64,000 nucleotides of DNA, taken from JAGQPD01 sp020426865. GTDB taxonomy: Bacteria > Planctomycetota > Planctomycetia > Pirellulales > Pirellulaceae. Position 1 is the stretch's first letter, and every line of letters begins with the position of its first letter. The notes under the pieces were generated by a model. The model had not been told where the DNA came from and made no database searches. It saw only the letters and a program-made list of their open reading frames with translations. This document shows, piece after piece, positions 32,597 through 41,217 of this stretch. Position numbers and translations under genes: made by a program. The stretch spans positions 558,001-622,000 of the forward strand of contig JAWKTN010000004.1 in NCBI GenBank assembly GCA_041399065.1, in the 5' to 3' direction.

Positions 32597-32965
32597 TCAA
32601 GAGCTAGCTCCGTCTCGACGCAGCGACTTGATCAAGCCGCTCAAAACCTTCATTAGCTCATTCACGATGGAATCGAGTTGTTGGCTTTCGGTTTTGTTGA
32701 TGTACCCGAGACGGGTTGCAAGTGACATTTGGTACTCCAGTTGCCGTCCCGAGCCAAATGCCATGTCCAAGAACCGTAGAAAGTCTGCATCAGAATTACG
32801 TGCGCATCCTTCCACAATGTTGGACGGAACCGAAACGGCTGCTCGACGAATCTGCGAAGTCATTCCAAACATTTCATCCTTGGGAAAAGTCTTGGTTGTC
32901 TGATAGACCGCTAAGGCAAGTTGGTCGGCAAGTTCGAATGCTCTGAGCTTTCTGTGGTCACGCAT
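32597..32965 (-). CDS. Four-helix-bundle protein (S23 / 23S rRNA intervening-sequence family)
   Basis: From the Met at 32965 the product is 122 residues and matches the family pattern: KLRAFELADQLALAVYQTTKTFPKDEMFGMTSQIRRAAVSVPSNIVEGCARNS in short segments, then RFLDMAFGSGRQLEYQ and IVNELMKVLSGLI. Members were first noted in rRNA intervening sequences and are scattered as small accessory genes, often next to short repeats. Here the gene lies between the Trp tRNA and a broken tRNA and is bracketed by GAGGGGTGAG-like repeats. The role is unknown; it may behave as a small mobile unit. Confidence 0.85.
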   Translation of the reverse strand: MRDHRKLRAFELADQLALAVYQTTKTFPKDEMFGMTSQIRRAAVSVPSNIVEGCARNSDADFLRFLDMAFGSGRQLEYQMSLATRLGYINKTESQQLDSIVNELMKVLSGLIKSLRRDGASS

Positions 32966-32976
32966 TTTTAGGTCCT

Positions 32977-33070
32977 GAGGGGCGAGTATTGCGGAGTGAG
33001 GATTTACCGACCTTATGAAAGTCAGCTCAGTACCAACTACAGACTTGAGGGGTGAGGCTTGAGGCGTGAG
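32977..33070 (+). repeat. Short G-rich repeats, right of the four-helix gene
   Basis: GAGGGGCGAG (32977-32986), GAGGGGTGAG (33047-33056) and GAGGCGTGAG (33061-33070), related to the copies at 32572-32595 and in the same orientation. Confidence 0.75.
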
Positions 33071-33110
33071 TGACAAACCTCAATGCTCATACCTCATCCC
33101 TGTTTGTCAG

Positions 33111-33145
33111 TGGGCCGAGAAGGAATCAAACCTACATTGCTCATC
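33111..33145 (-). pseudogene. 3' fragment of a tRNA
   Basis: On the minus strand a T-arm-like segment GTAGG-TTTGATT-CCTTC runs into CTCGGCC-CA, a tRNA 3' acceptor strand with A73 and the same trailing CT seen after the intact tRNAs. No matching 5' half (GGCCGAG) was found nearby. The break coincides with the damaged 5' end of the recombinase gene. Confidence 0.6.
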
Positions 33146-33189
33146 GAGGACTGCCTCCGGGAAGTACGCCGCTGGCAGGCGGCGAAGCG

Positions 33190-34338
33190 GCAGCGATCAT
33201 CAGCGAACGAACTCGCGACAAGATGTCGGCCGCCAGACGCAAGGGCAAGTACATCGGTGGCCGGCCAATACTGGGTTACGACATCGACCGAGCGACCAAG
33301 AAGCTGATCGTCAACGAACTGGAAGCAGAGCGAGTCCGTCTGATCTTCGATCTCTACCTTGAGTGCGAGGGACTCGTTGGAACGCTCGAAGCCATCCAGG
33401 CCCGAGGTTGGCGAGCGAAGAGCTGGGTCACCAAGACTGGCAAGCAACTGGGCGGTGGTCAGTTCTATAAAACCACGCTGCATGCTTTGTTGACGAATCC
33501 GATCTACCTCGGCAAAGTCAGCTACCGTGACGAAATGTACGAAGGTGAGCACCGAGCCATCGTCGATCCGGAGGTGTTTGCGGTGGTGAAGAAGAAGCTC
33601 AATGCCAACCGTGTCAGCTTGGGCGACCGCATCCACGGCAAGTCACCCGGCGTGCTTGCTGGTTTGCTGCGTTGCTCAGCCTGCGATTCCATGATGACGC
33701 ATTCGACCAGCGGTGGCAGCGGACGTGGCAGCAATCGATATCGCTATTACGTTTGCAACAAAACGAAGAAACGCGGCCACAAGACTTGCCCAAGGCCTTC
33801 GCTGCCGGCGGAGGAGGTCGAACGTTTTGTGGTAGCACAACTCCAAACGCTGATAATCGACGAAGACCTACTCAACGAAACCAGCCTTCGCGTTAGCCGA
33901 ACCATTAAAGACAAAGGCGATACGCTTCGGAAAGAGCTGTCCCTACTGAACGAAAGCCTGGTCAACCTTGAGTGAGCAATTGACGCCATTTCGATTCCCA
34001 CTGGCGACGATGCTCGCGAAGTCAAACGTCTCGACTCACTTGCATCGCTCACCGAGCAACAGACTCGCGACCTGCGCCGGCGCAACGACCTGCAAGAGCA
34101 GCTCGCGAAGATTCAAGCCAGCACTCCCGATCGAAAGACGATTCGTAAGGCCATCAAGAATCTCGAAGGCCTATGGGAGCATCTCACGATGGGCGAGCGC
34201 AGCCGACTGATGTCCCAGTTGGCAGCACACATCGACCACGATCCAAACGACAGCACCTTGTCGATCACGCTAAGCCCGCTGGGGCTGAAGTCATTCGCGA
34301 CCGAAAACCCTGACAGAAAAGAAAGCGAGAGGTCATGA
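33190..34338 (+). pseudogene. Large serine recombinase, missing its catalytic domain and carrying a stop codon
   Basis: The recognisable part begins ISERTRDKMSAARRKGKYIGGRP-ILGYD, the end of the resolvase domain plus the recombinase domain. It continues with a zinc ribbon (RCSACDSM and YYVCNKTKKRGHKTCPRP, four Cys) and a coiled-coil tail. The N-terminal 130 or so residues with the catalytic Ser are absent; upstream sequence belongs to the tRNA fragment. A TGA at 33973-33975 interrupts the frame, which then continues to 34338 (DAREVKRLDSLASL, GLWEHLTMGERSRLM). Such recombinases integrate phages and islands, so this is a relic of that machinery. Confidence 0.85.
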
Positions 34339-34410
34339 TCGTCCCAAACTGGGAGACGCAACGGGTGCTTTGGAAGCGGCTTGTCAAGCGAAGCAGTTGA
34401 GCATTCAGTA

Positions 34411-34647
34411 TCAGTGCTCCTTCGGCCTCTGCCGTTTTGCCTCGATTTCATACCCAGCCCGAATCCGCGAACGCAATTTTTCCTCAACTTCCGCATCGTC
34501 GGCTTCTGGGAATCGATTGCGAATTCCCTCACGAGCAATTGCCAGTGACGCTTCGTATAACCCAAGCCCAATTCGCAATCGCTCCTCGCCCGTCATCCGA
34601 CGGTACGCATCTAATTGAAGCTGATCGATGTCTTGAATTTTGCTCAT
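34411..34647 (-). CDS. Small charged protein of unknown function
   Basis: The Met at 34647 gives 78 residues: MSKIQDIDQLQLDAYRRMTGEERLRIGLGLYEASLAIAREG in short pieces, then DDAEVEEKLRSRIRAG. Entirely helical and charged. Similar small proteins are common in cyanobacteria and planctomycetes, often beside toxin-antitoxin genes, but the role is not known. It is divergent from the antitoxin gene that follows. Confidence 0.65.
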   Translation of the reverse strand: MSKIQDIDQLQLDAYRRMTGEERLRIGLGLYEASLAIAREGIRNRFPEADDAEVEEKLRSRIRAGYEIEAKRQRPKEH

Positions 34648-34742
34648 GACTGTCTCCATCGCCAGGTTACCCAAGACAGTTTAGCCGCGGCTGACTTGAC
34701 TAGCGGGTAGCAAAATACTACCCTTGAAAAGAGGAGAGCGCA

Positions 34743-35120
34743 ATGGGACAGCCAGTCAAACTTTCAGATGAACTTGTCGACGATGCTCGGGCGGTCGGAC
34801 CGTTTTCGCAACGAAGTATTGCCGGCCAGATTGAATTCTGGGCAGGGCTTGGAAAATCGATCGAGCCGCTGCTTCGCGGTGATCGAGCTCTCGCGGTGCA
34901 GATGGCCGGAAGAGAGCGGTCGTTATCGCAACTCTTATCGGAAGTTGAAACTACCAAAGGTCGAAAAAAGCTTGAGTCCACTCTCAACAAACGCCCCTAT
35001 CCGCACTACAAGCCGGTTCCAGATCGTCCGGATCTAATCTGCCGCATCGAAGAAGACGGAACAGAAACAGTCGGGCGCTTTGTTGGTCGCGAGTTCAAAG
35101 CGATTGGGGTTGACCGTTGA
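34743..35120 (+). CDS. ParD-like antitoxin
   Basis: The 125-residue protein starts MGQPVKLSDELVDDAR and continues FSQRSIAGQIEFWAGLGKSIEPLL, the ribbon-helix-helix-like N-terminus of ParD-like antitoxins. The C-terminal half (YPHYKPVPDRPDLICRIEEDG) probably embraces the toxin. AGGAG lies 7 nt before the ATG. Its stop overlaps the toxin start (TTGA), which indicates translational coupling. It likely also represses the pair's promoter. Confidence 0.8.
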   Translation: MGQPVKLSDELVDDARAVGPFSQRSIAGQIEFWAGLGKSIEPLLRGDRALAVQMAGRERSLSQLLSEVETTKGRKKLESTLNKRPYPHYKPVPDRPDLICRIEEDGTETVGRFVGREFKAIGVDR

Positions 35121-35659
35121 GCCTGCCGTTTGCGTTTCTCGACAAGCGTCCGATCGTGATTGTGTTGGCCGGTTCGAATGGTGCTGGTAAGTCGACCTTC
35201 TATGAAAGCTTTCTGGCAGACTCGGGACTGCGATTTGTCAATGCAGATGTGTTGGCGCTGGCATTAGATGTGAGCGCATACGAGGCAGCCGGTATGGCTT
35301 CGTCATTGCGATCTGCTCTCGTCGCGCAGCGTGAGAGCTTCATCTTTGAGACGGTGCTTTCCGATCCAGTCGGTGAGAAAGTCGACCAGTTCGCTTCATA
35401 TGCATCGCATGGGTACACAGTCGTTCTCATCTTCATTCAGATCGGTAGTCCAGAGCAATCGATCCAGCGCGTTGCAATGCGCGCAAGCCAAGGCGGACAC
35501 GACGTTCCTGATGAAAAACTCCGAGCAAGATTTGAGCGAACTCAGGCGAACTTGAAACGAGCCATTGAGCGTCTCCCTTACGTCATCGTTTACAGTAACG
35601 AAGACCTTGCTCATCCATACAATCTCGTCGAGTTGTACGAGGACGGAAAAAGAATCTAG
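35117..35659 (+). CDS. Zeta-toxin-like P-loop kinase
   Basis: 180 residues starting at TTG (35117), overlapping the antitoxin stop by 4 nt. Walker A is GSNGAGKST (19-27), followed by FVNADVLAL and ESFIFETVLSD, the typical ssDUF/zeta-toxin lid and base-binding segments. Zeta toxins phosphorylate UDP-GlcNAc and block peptidoglycan synthesis; related kinases hit other small molecules, so the target is inferred only. Together with the upstream gene it forms a toxin-antitoxin pair. Confidence 0.82.
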   Translation: MSLPFAFLDKRPIVIVLAGSNGAGKSTFYESFLADSGLRFVNADVLALALDVSAYEAAGMASSLRSALVAQRESFIFETVLSDPVGEKVDQFASYASHGYTVVLIFIQIGSPEQSIQRVAMRASQGGHDVPDEKLRARFERTQANLKRAIERLPYVIVYSNEDLAHPYNLVELYEDGKRI

Positions 35660-35695
35660 AAGCATTAAATGGGGCCAAACGAACGTGGCGGAAGC

Positions 35696-35945
35696 GACTA
35701 CTCAATCCGAAGGCGCAGTATAAGATCGGCGAATGGGCAGAAAGAGCGGGCGTGTGCGACTATTACGGCATTGCAGCTGAGCAACTCAACGACGATCGGT
35801 TAGGACGTGCTTTGGAACGTATTGCCCGACATGCCTTCACCGTCCAGTCGCAATTAGTCCTGCATCTGGTCAAGGCGTTCAAACTGAACGTGACCAACAT
35901 TCACTACGACATCTCTAATGTCGAACTGTATGGAGCTTACGAACG
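35696..35945 (+). repeat. Direct repeat, copy 2 (transposase fragment)
   Basis: Second copy of the IS1634-type fragment. It keeps the unshifted frame (AAGGCGCAG) and breaks off at GCTTACGAACG, directly against a truncated beta-galactosidase-type gene. Confidence 0.88.
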
Positions 35946-36251
35946 CCTATTGCGCCACGCATCCGGCACTTCCAAGTTGCGGCGATACCACCCAATTCCG
36001 GTTTGAAAGTACCCACCTCCACCGCCGCTTGGCGCAGTTTCCCTCGTCGCCAATTCGATACTCCAGTCATGAGGCAGATCGACATTGCGCCACCCGTGCA
36101 ATGCGACTCGTGCATCACCTTCGACGTGTACATCACCCAATGCAAACTGCCAACCTTCGTCGAGTAGATGTCGCTGTTGGGCGCACCAAGCATCGGGGAG
36201 CGTTGCAAGATGCAACGCGATGACAATAAACGCAAAGAGCGGCTTGGACAT
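35946..36251 (-). pseudogene. N-terminal stub of a glycoside hydrolase family 2 protein
   Basis: The minus frame from 36251 has a signal peptide (MSKPLFAFIVIALHLATL, cleavage near WCAQ). Then comes the GH2 sugar-binding start: LDEGWQFALGDV, NVDLPHDWSIE, GYFQTGIGWYRRNLEVPDAW. These are the hallmarks of beta-galactosidase-type enzymes, normally over 700 residues. The match stops at 35946, exactly where the IS fragment begins, so the catalytic part is gone. Confidence 0.85.
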
Positions 36252-36292
36252 GACAGCGCAACCACAAGAAATCGAGCTAACTTCAGCGACAC

Positions 36293-37591
36293 CTAATTGT
36301 GTCGCAGGGCTTCGATTGGGTCGAGCAACGCGGCACGTCGTGCCGGATAGACACCGAATATGACGCCAATCAAAACGGCAATGCCGAACGATAAGGCTAC
36401 CGTAAACGCACTAAACTCCGTCTCGATGTCCGACGTCATCGAAACAAACACGGGGATCGCCAGCCCCAAACCGATCCCCAACACTCCGCCCGATGCCGAC
36501 AACACGACCGTCTCGACCAAAAACTGCAGCACAATGTCCTGGCGTCTGGCACCCAACGCCCGGCGAATTCCTATCTCCCGGGTTCGCTCGGTGACCGTCG
36601 CCAACATGATGTTCATGATGCCAATCCCACCGACCAACAGCGAAATTCCGGCGATCGATCCGAGCACAATATTCCAGATCCGTTTTTCTTCTTGAGCCTG
36701 CCTCAACAGTTCTAGCGGCACTTGGATCTCAAAGTCATCGCCGCGCGGGTGCGAAGTACTCAACAGCTTCCTAGCCATTGCTGCTGTTTGGCTGACGTAT
36801 TGCTCATCGACGACACTGAGCGTGATTTCGCTCAACTGCGTTCGTTCAAAGTCGCGACCGCCGGCGCGCACGATCATTTGCAGCTCGCCAAACCGACTGC
36901 GAGCGGCCTCGATCGGGATATAGATGTCGTTGTTGTAATCCTGCTGTCCAACCGCACCGGGTGTCGCGTTACCGCTGTCGTGTGGCTTAAGCACGCCGAC
37001 CACCTGGTACGCATTGCTCCCCAACAAGACAGTCTTGTCGATCGGGTCTTCGTAGCTAAACAGCCGGTCGGCGGCACCACTCCCCAATACCGCCACATTC
37101 GCCATGCGTTCGACATCGGTATGGGTCAGAAAACGCCCTCTCTTGATCTCAACGTTCTTCACTTGCTGATACTCAGGTGTCGTCCCGAGCAGTCGTGCAT
37201 TGCTAATCCGCCGTCGACCATATTGGGCGTTCTTGCGAACCAGTGAGATGGGTACGGCCAAGCGCAGGGTCGGCATTGCCTCGGTCAAACGTTCGAGGTC
37301 TTTGTATCGCAATCCGTATTCGATGACTTCGCTATCGTTTGCAGTGCGACTGCCACTGCTTGAATCGTCTTCAACGGCGTTTTGATTGTCGGGCTTGACG
37401 CTGCGAACGATCACGTTGTTGGCACCCAACTGCCGGATTCGGTCCACCGCATGTTTCTTGGAACCTTCGCCGATCGCTAACATGGCGATCACGGAGGCTA
37501 CGCCAAGGATTGTCCCCAGCATCGTGAGAAAACTGCGGAGTTTGTGCAGCAGAAGATTGCGGATCCCCAGGTGGAGCGTGGTCAACCACAT
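36293..37591 (-). CDS. MacB-like ABC transporter permease
   Basis: 432 residues with four membrane spans in MacB/FtsX order. An N-terminal span (LLLHKLRSFLTMLGTILGVASV) leads to IGEGSKKHAVDRIRQLGANNVIV, followed by a large periplasmic domain. Three C-terminal spans contain ATVTERTREIGIRRALGARRQDI and the usual ending PARRAALLDPIEALRH. It has no ATPase domain. It begins 6 nt after the adaptor gene and is clearly coupled to it. Such pumps move substrates (peptides, macrolides, lipoproteins) across the outer membrane by mechanotransmission; the substrate is unknown. Confidence 0.9.
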   Translation of the reverse strand: MWLTTLHLGIRNLLLHKLRSFLTMLGTILGVASVIAMLAIGEGSKKHAVDRIRQLGANNVIVRSVKPDNQNAVEDDSSSGSRTANDSEVIEYGLRYKDLERLTEAMPTLRLAVPISLVRKNAQYGRRRISNARLLGTTPEYQQVKNVEIKRGRFLTHTDVERMANVAVLGSGAADRLFSYEDPIDKTVLLGSNAYQVVGVLKPHDSGNATPGAVGQQDYNNDIYIPIEAARSRFGELQMIVRAGGRDFERTQLSEITLSVVDEQYVSQTAAMARKLLSTSHPRGDDFEIQVPLELLRQAQEEKRIWNIVLGSIAGISLLVGGIGIMNIMLATVTERTREIGIRRALGARRQDIVLQFLVETVVLSASGGVLGIGLGLAIPVFVSMTSDIETEFSAFTVALSFGIAVLIGVIFGVYPARRAALLDPIEALRHN

Positions 37592-37597
37592 ATGGAC

Positions 37598-39418
37598 TTA
37601 AGTCGCTGTCGAGGACGAATTGTTGGTAGGTTGCGGAGCGAGCTTACGGTTATCGGCCGCTTCGATCGTATCACCCGAGCTGTCGGGGGAGGTTGGAGCC
37701 ACTTCCTGTTCCTCCCGGTGTTCCTCGCGTTTGTCCCCTTCCTTCTTATCAGAATCTTGCGTGTTGTTGGCGTCCGGCGACTGGTTCTTTCGGTTTGCCT
37801 CGCCGGGCACGGACATCGGATTCAAAACGACCTGCTCACCCTCAATCAATCCTTCACGAACCTCCACATACTTGTCGTTCGTCAGCCCCAGTGTCACGGG
37901 CCTTTTCTCGACACCGCCGGCAGTCTTCACATAACACCAGGTATCGTGCCCCAACTGAACGATGCTCTGTACCGGAACGCTGATCACATCCTGCAGATTG
38001 CAGACATGGATATCAACCACTGCGGTCATCCCTGGTTTCAAACCGCTAACCTCCTCATCGATCGTGACGATTGTCTCGTAGACCTTCGTGTCGGAGCTCA
38101 TCCACCCCCCCTGATCCGGCAACACAGCCACGGTCATCACCGACGCTGAATATGTACGGTCATGATAGGCGTCCAACCGCACGGTCGCGGGCAGTCCCGG
38201 ACTTATCTGATCGAGCACGGATTCATGAACCGCCGTCTTCACCTGCATCTTCTTCAAATTCGGTAGCGACATAATATGTTGCCGCTGGCTGACAGGTGTC
38301 CCCTGGGCAATCGTCTGACTCCGCGACCAACGGCTGCTGCCGACCGCGTAGGCGACCATGCCATCCTGCGGCGCATATATCTTGGTCTTCTCCAGCTGCA
38401 ATTTGTATCGCGCAAGGAGTTCTTCTTCTTTCTCCAACGAACGGCTCGCCGCATCCATCGCTGCCTTGGCCTGTTCGAGCTGTGCATCGTTGGTGACAAT
38501 CACCTGCGACAACTCACGCTTGGCAGTTTCCAATTTGCCCTGCAGGGTCAACTCCTGCATCTGACGCTCATATGTCTCTTTCTTGGACAAGGTCGCCAGC
38601 TCGGTCTCCAACCGGTTCATTTTCGCGGCGTAGGAAGCTTCGGCCTGCAAAAAGTCAAGCCTGGCACGGTCCAATTCGCTTTTGCCCGCGTACCCCAACT
38701 TGAACAGCGACTCAATCCCCAACTTCTCGTTGCGTTTCAATTCCAGGCTCGCCTGCGCCGCCAAGATCTCGTTGTTCACGTCGTCAATCGATCGTTTGAT
38801 CGCCTCGACCTCCAATTTGTGCGTGCCGTTTTCCTCGTCGTCGAACATCTCCAACTCCAAATCCGCCAACTTCACTGCCAATTCGGCATTCGCCTTGTCG
38901 GTCTCGTTCTGGCTGATCTGATTCTCGTATTGTGCGGCCGCTTGGATGTGCTCGGCGCGGGCCCGTTCGGTAAGCAACATCTGCTGGTCGAGCCGCTCCA
39001 GATGCGAAGCACTCTCCAGTTCCACCAATAGATCGCCTTCGCTCACCGATGACCCATTCGGGATGATCCACATGATCGGCGTCCCGTCGATGTTGTCGCC
39101 CCGTATATCGTCGACCTCGCACAAGACCTGGACGTTGTCCTGGCTTTCGAGATTCCCGCGTTCGGTCACCTTGATCTCAAGGTCGCCACGGCGAGTTGTG
39201 TAGAGCACATAACTGACGTCGGCTTCGCCCCAACGTGGCCAGTGCTCACGAAGTGCCAGCGGGGTGATCACCGCCGCCAATAGCACTCCGCCAATGATCG
39301 CGCGCCGACGAAACTTGCCACTCGCCGCCGCTGGCGTCCGAGTCGCCGAGGCGGCTTGCAGACGATGGGCACCCGATCGCGCGGGAGATACTGTCTCACG
39401 AGGATTCGCAATACTCAT
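37598..39418 (-). CDS. MacA/HlyD-type efflux adaptor (periplasmic)
   Basis: 606 residues. A cytoplasmic N-terminus with a membrane span near 35-55 is followed by a lipoyl/barrel half (VLCEVDDIRGDNIDG, VSEGDLLVELESASHLERLDQ). A long coiled coil spans residues about 140-350 (heptads such as ELEMFDDEENGTHKLEVEAIKR), longer than in many MacA proteins. The second lipoyl half and beta-barrel follow (GMVAYAV, PGLPATVRLDAYHDRTY). The Asp/Glu/Pro-rich tail is disordered. First gene of the adaptor-permease pair; the matching ATPase gene is not adjacent. Confidence 0.9.
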   Translation of the reverse strand: MSIANPRETVSPARSGAHRLQAASATRTPAAASGKFRRRAIIGGVLLAAVITPLALREHWPRWGEADVSYVLYTTRRGDLEIKVTERGNLESQDNVQVLCEVDDIRGDNIDGTPIMWIIPNGSSVSEGDLLVELESASHLERLDQQMLLTERARAEHIQAAAQYENQISQNETDKANAELAVKLADLELEMFDDEENGTHKLEVEAIKRSIDDVNNEILAAQASLELKRNEKLGIESLFKLGYAGKSELDRARLDFLQAEASYAAKMNRLETELATLSKKETYERQMQELTLQGKLETAKRELSQVIVTNDAQLEQAKAAMDAASRSLEKEEELLARYKLQLEKTKIYAPQDGMVAYAVGSSRWSRSQTIAQGTPVSQRQHIMSLPNLKKMQVKTAVHESVLDQISPGLPATVRLDAYHDRTYSASVMTVAVLPDQGGWMSSDTKVYETIVTIDEEVSGLKPGMTAVVDIHVCNLQDVISVPVQSIVQLGHDTWCYVKTAGGVEKRPVTLGLTNDKYVEVREGLIEGEQVVLNPMSVPGEANRKNQSPDANNTQDSDKKEGDKREEHREEQEVAPTSPDSSGDTIEAADNRKLAPQPTNNSSSTAT

Positions 39419-39714
39419 GATGCGACCTTTTCGTGCTCTTGTTCCAGGAGGGGCTCGCCCGACTGCTCATAGCAAACCGTTCGAACAAGCGTCAATTTGG
39501 GTGGGTATACCGAGGTCCTACTATTCTAGCGACAGATGTTGCTTATCTCAAGCTTGTTTTCTTTCGGCCCAAACGCACCGTTCGCTTTGCGCTTCTTCTT
39601 CCGGTATGCTATGGGACGCCCGCCTAGGCGACAATTCGGCCCAACTGTGCACATTAGGCAAACCAGTCCGGCCGTTCGCGATCGACGCGAACGACCCTCA
39701 GCAAGGAACCTCCG

Positions 39715-41217
39715 ATGCCCTCCCCCACCCGCGGATACAGCCTGCCAATACTATACTTGTGTATACATATCGCATCCCTATATAACCAGGTTGACGCTGC
39801 TGATCGACCGAATTTCTTGTTTATCCTGACCGACGACCAGTCGCCGGATGCGGTCGGGGCCTACGGCAATCCGGTCGTGCAGACTCCCAATATCGACCGG
39901 CTGGCACGCGAAGGAATGTTATTGTCCGATGCCCATCATATGGGTTCCTGGTCGGGAGCGGTTTGTTTGCCATCGCGGACGATGATCATGACGGGCCAGT
40001 CGGTATGGCGTCTGCCGAACTACCGCGGATCGAAAGCGTCGGTCGACCGTCAGTCGCTGCAACAGGCAAGCCAAGCGGCCGCAAAGCGGAGCATGGCGGC
40101 GTTATTCAACGCGGCTGGATACGATACGTTTCGGACGTGCAAACGTGGAAATACTTTTGGCCCCGCCAACGAGATGTTCCAGGTGCGGCACGAAGCCGAC
40201 AAGCGAGGCGACACGGATGAGACAGGTAGTGCCTGGCATGCGGACCGAGCGTTGGAATACTTGAAGCGGCGAGTCGCGGTGGGCGACACGGATCCGTTTC
40301 TGATGTTTCTCGGTTTTTCCCATCCGCATGATCCCCGCAATGGTCGCCCGGACCTGCTGGCAAAATATGGTGCGGCAAACGCCAAGCTCCCTCCCGAAAT
40401 CGTGAACGCGACGGCTCCCCCGCTGCAGATCAACTATCTGCCTGAACATCCTTTTCCGCACGGACACCCTAACCTTCGTGACGAGGTAAGTGTATCGGGC
40501 GTCTTGACCAGTCGCACCGAGGCGACGATCCGCAATGAACTTGGCAAGGAGTACGCTTGCATCGAGAACATCGATCAACAAATTGGCCGCGTGTTGGTTC
40601 AGCTCGAAGCGATGGGTCAGCTCGAAAACACCTACATCTTTTTCACGGCCGACCATGGCATCGCCGTTGGCCGGCATGGCTTGACTGGTAAACAGAATCT
40701 TTACGAGCACACTTGGCGGGTGCCGATGATCGTCCGCGGCCCCTCGATTAAGCCTGGCAGCAGCCGATCGGGTTACGTCTACCTGATGGACGTCTTACCA
40801 ACGCTCTGCGATTTGGCAGGCATCGATATCCCGCAAGACGTGGAAGGAATCAGCTTCCGCCCGGTACTGGAAGGCAAGCAAGAACGTGTGCGCGACGTGA
40901 TGTATGGCGTCTATTGTGGTGGCACGAAACCGGGCATGCGTAGCGTAAAGAAGGACGATTGGAAATTGATCAAGTACGACACGCTCGACGGCAAGGTCCG
41001 TGAAACGCAACTATTTGATCTAACAGGGAACCCGCACGAACTACTAATGGAACATCACACGGCCGAGGTCGTGGCACAGACCGGTAACCGACCCGAGGAG
41101 GATCAGCGAAATCTTGCGTACGATGGTGAATTCGCGGCCAAACGCCGCGAACTCGAACAACTATTGCTCGCGCAACAAGAACTCTGGGGAGATCCTTATC
41201 GTATGTGGGATCAATAG
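39715..41217 (+). CDS. Secreted sulfatase
   Basis: 500 residues with a hydrophobic export signal, then RPNFLFILTDDQSPDAVGAYG (metal-binding Asp40-Asp41). The active-site motif CLPSR has Cys84, to be turned into formylglycine. EHTWRVPMIVRGPSI and YLMDVLPTLCDLAGI complete the family. GTG/TTG alternatives are less likely than the ATG at 39715, which has AAGGA upstream. Planctomycetes use many such enzymes on sulfated algal polysaccharides; the substrate here is unknown. It is divergent from the adaptor-permease operon. Confidence 0.93.
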   Translation: MPSPTRGYSLPILYLCIHIASLYNQVDAADRPNFLFILTDDQSPDAVGAYGNPVVQTPNIDRLAREGMLLSDAHHMGSWSGAVCLPSRTMIMTGQSVWRLPNYRGSKASVDRQSLQQASQAAAKRSMAALFNAAGYDTFRTCKRGNTFGPANEMFQVRHEADKRGDTDETGSAWHADRALEYLKRRVAVGDTDPFLMFLGFSHPHDPRNGRPDLLAKYGAANAKLPPEIVNATAPPLQINYLPEHPFPHGHPNLRDEVSVSGVLTSRTEATIRNELGKEYACIENIDQQIGRVLVQLEAMGQLENTYIFFTADHGIAVGRHGLTGKQNLYEHTWRVPMIVRGPSIKPGSSRSGYVYLMDVLPTLCDLAGIDIPQDVEGISFRPVLEGKQERVRDVMYGVYCGGTKPGMRSVKKDDWKLIKYDTLDGKVRETQLFDLTGNPHELLMEHHTAEVVAQTGNRPEEDQRNLAYDGEFAAKRRELEQLLLAQQELWGDPYRMWDQ

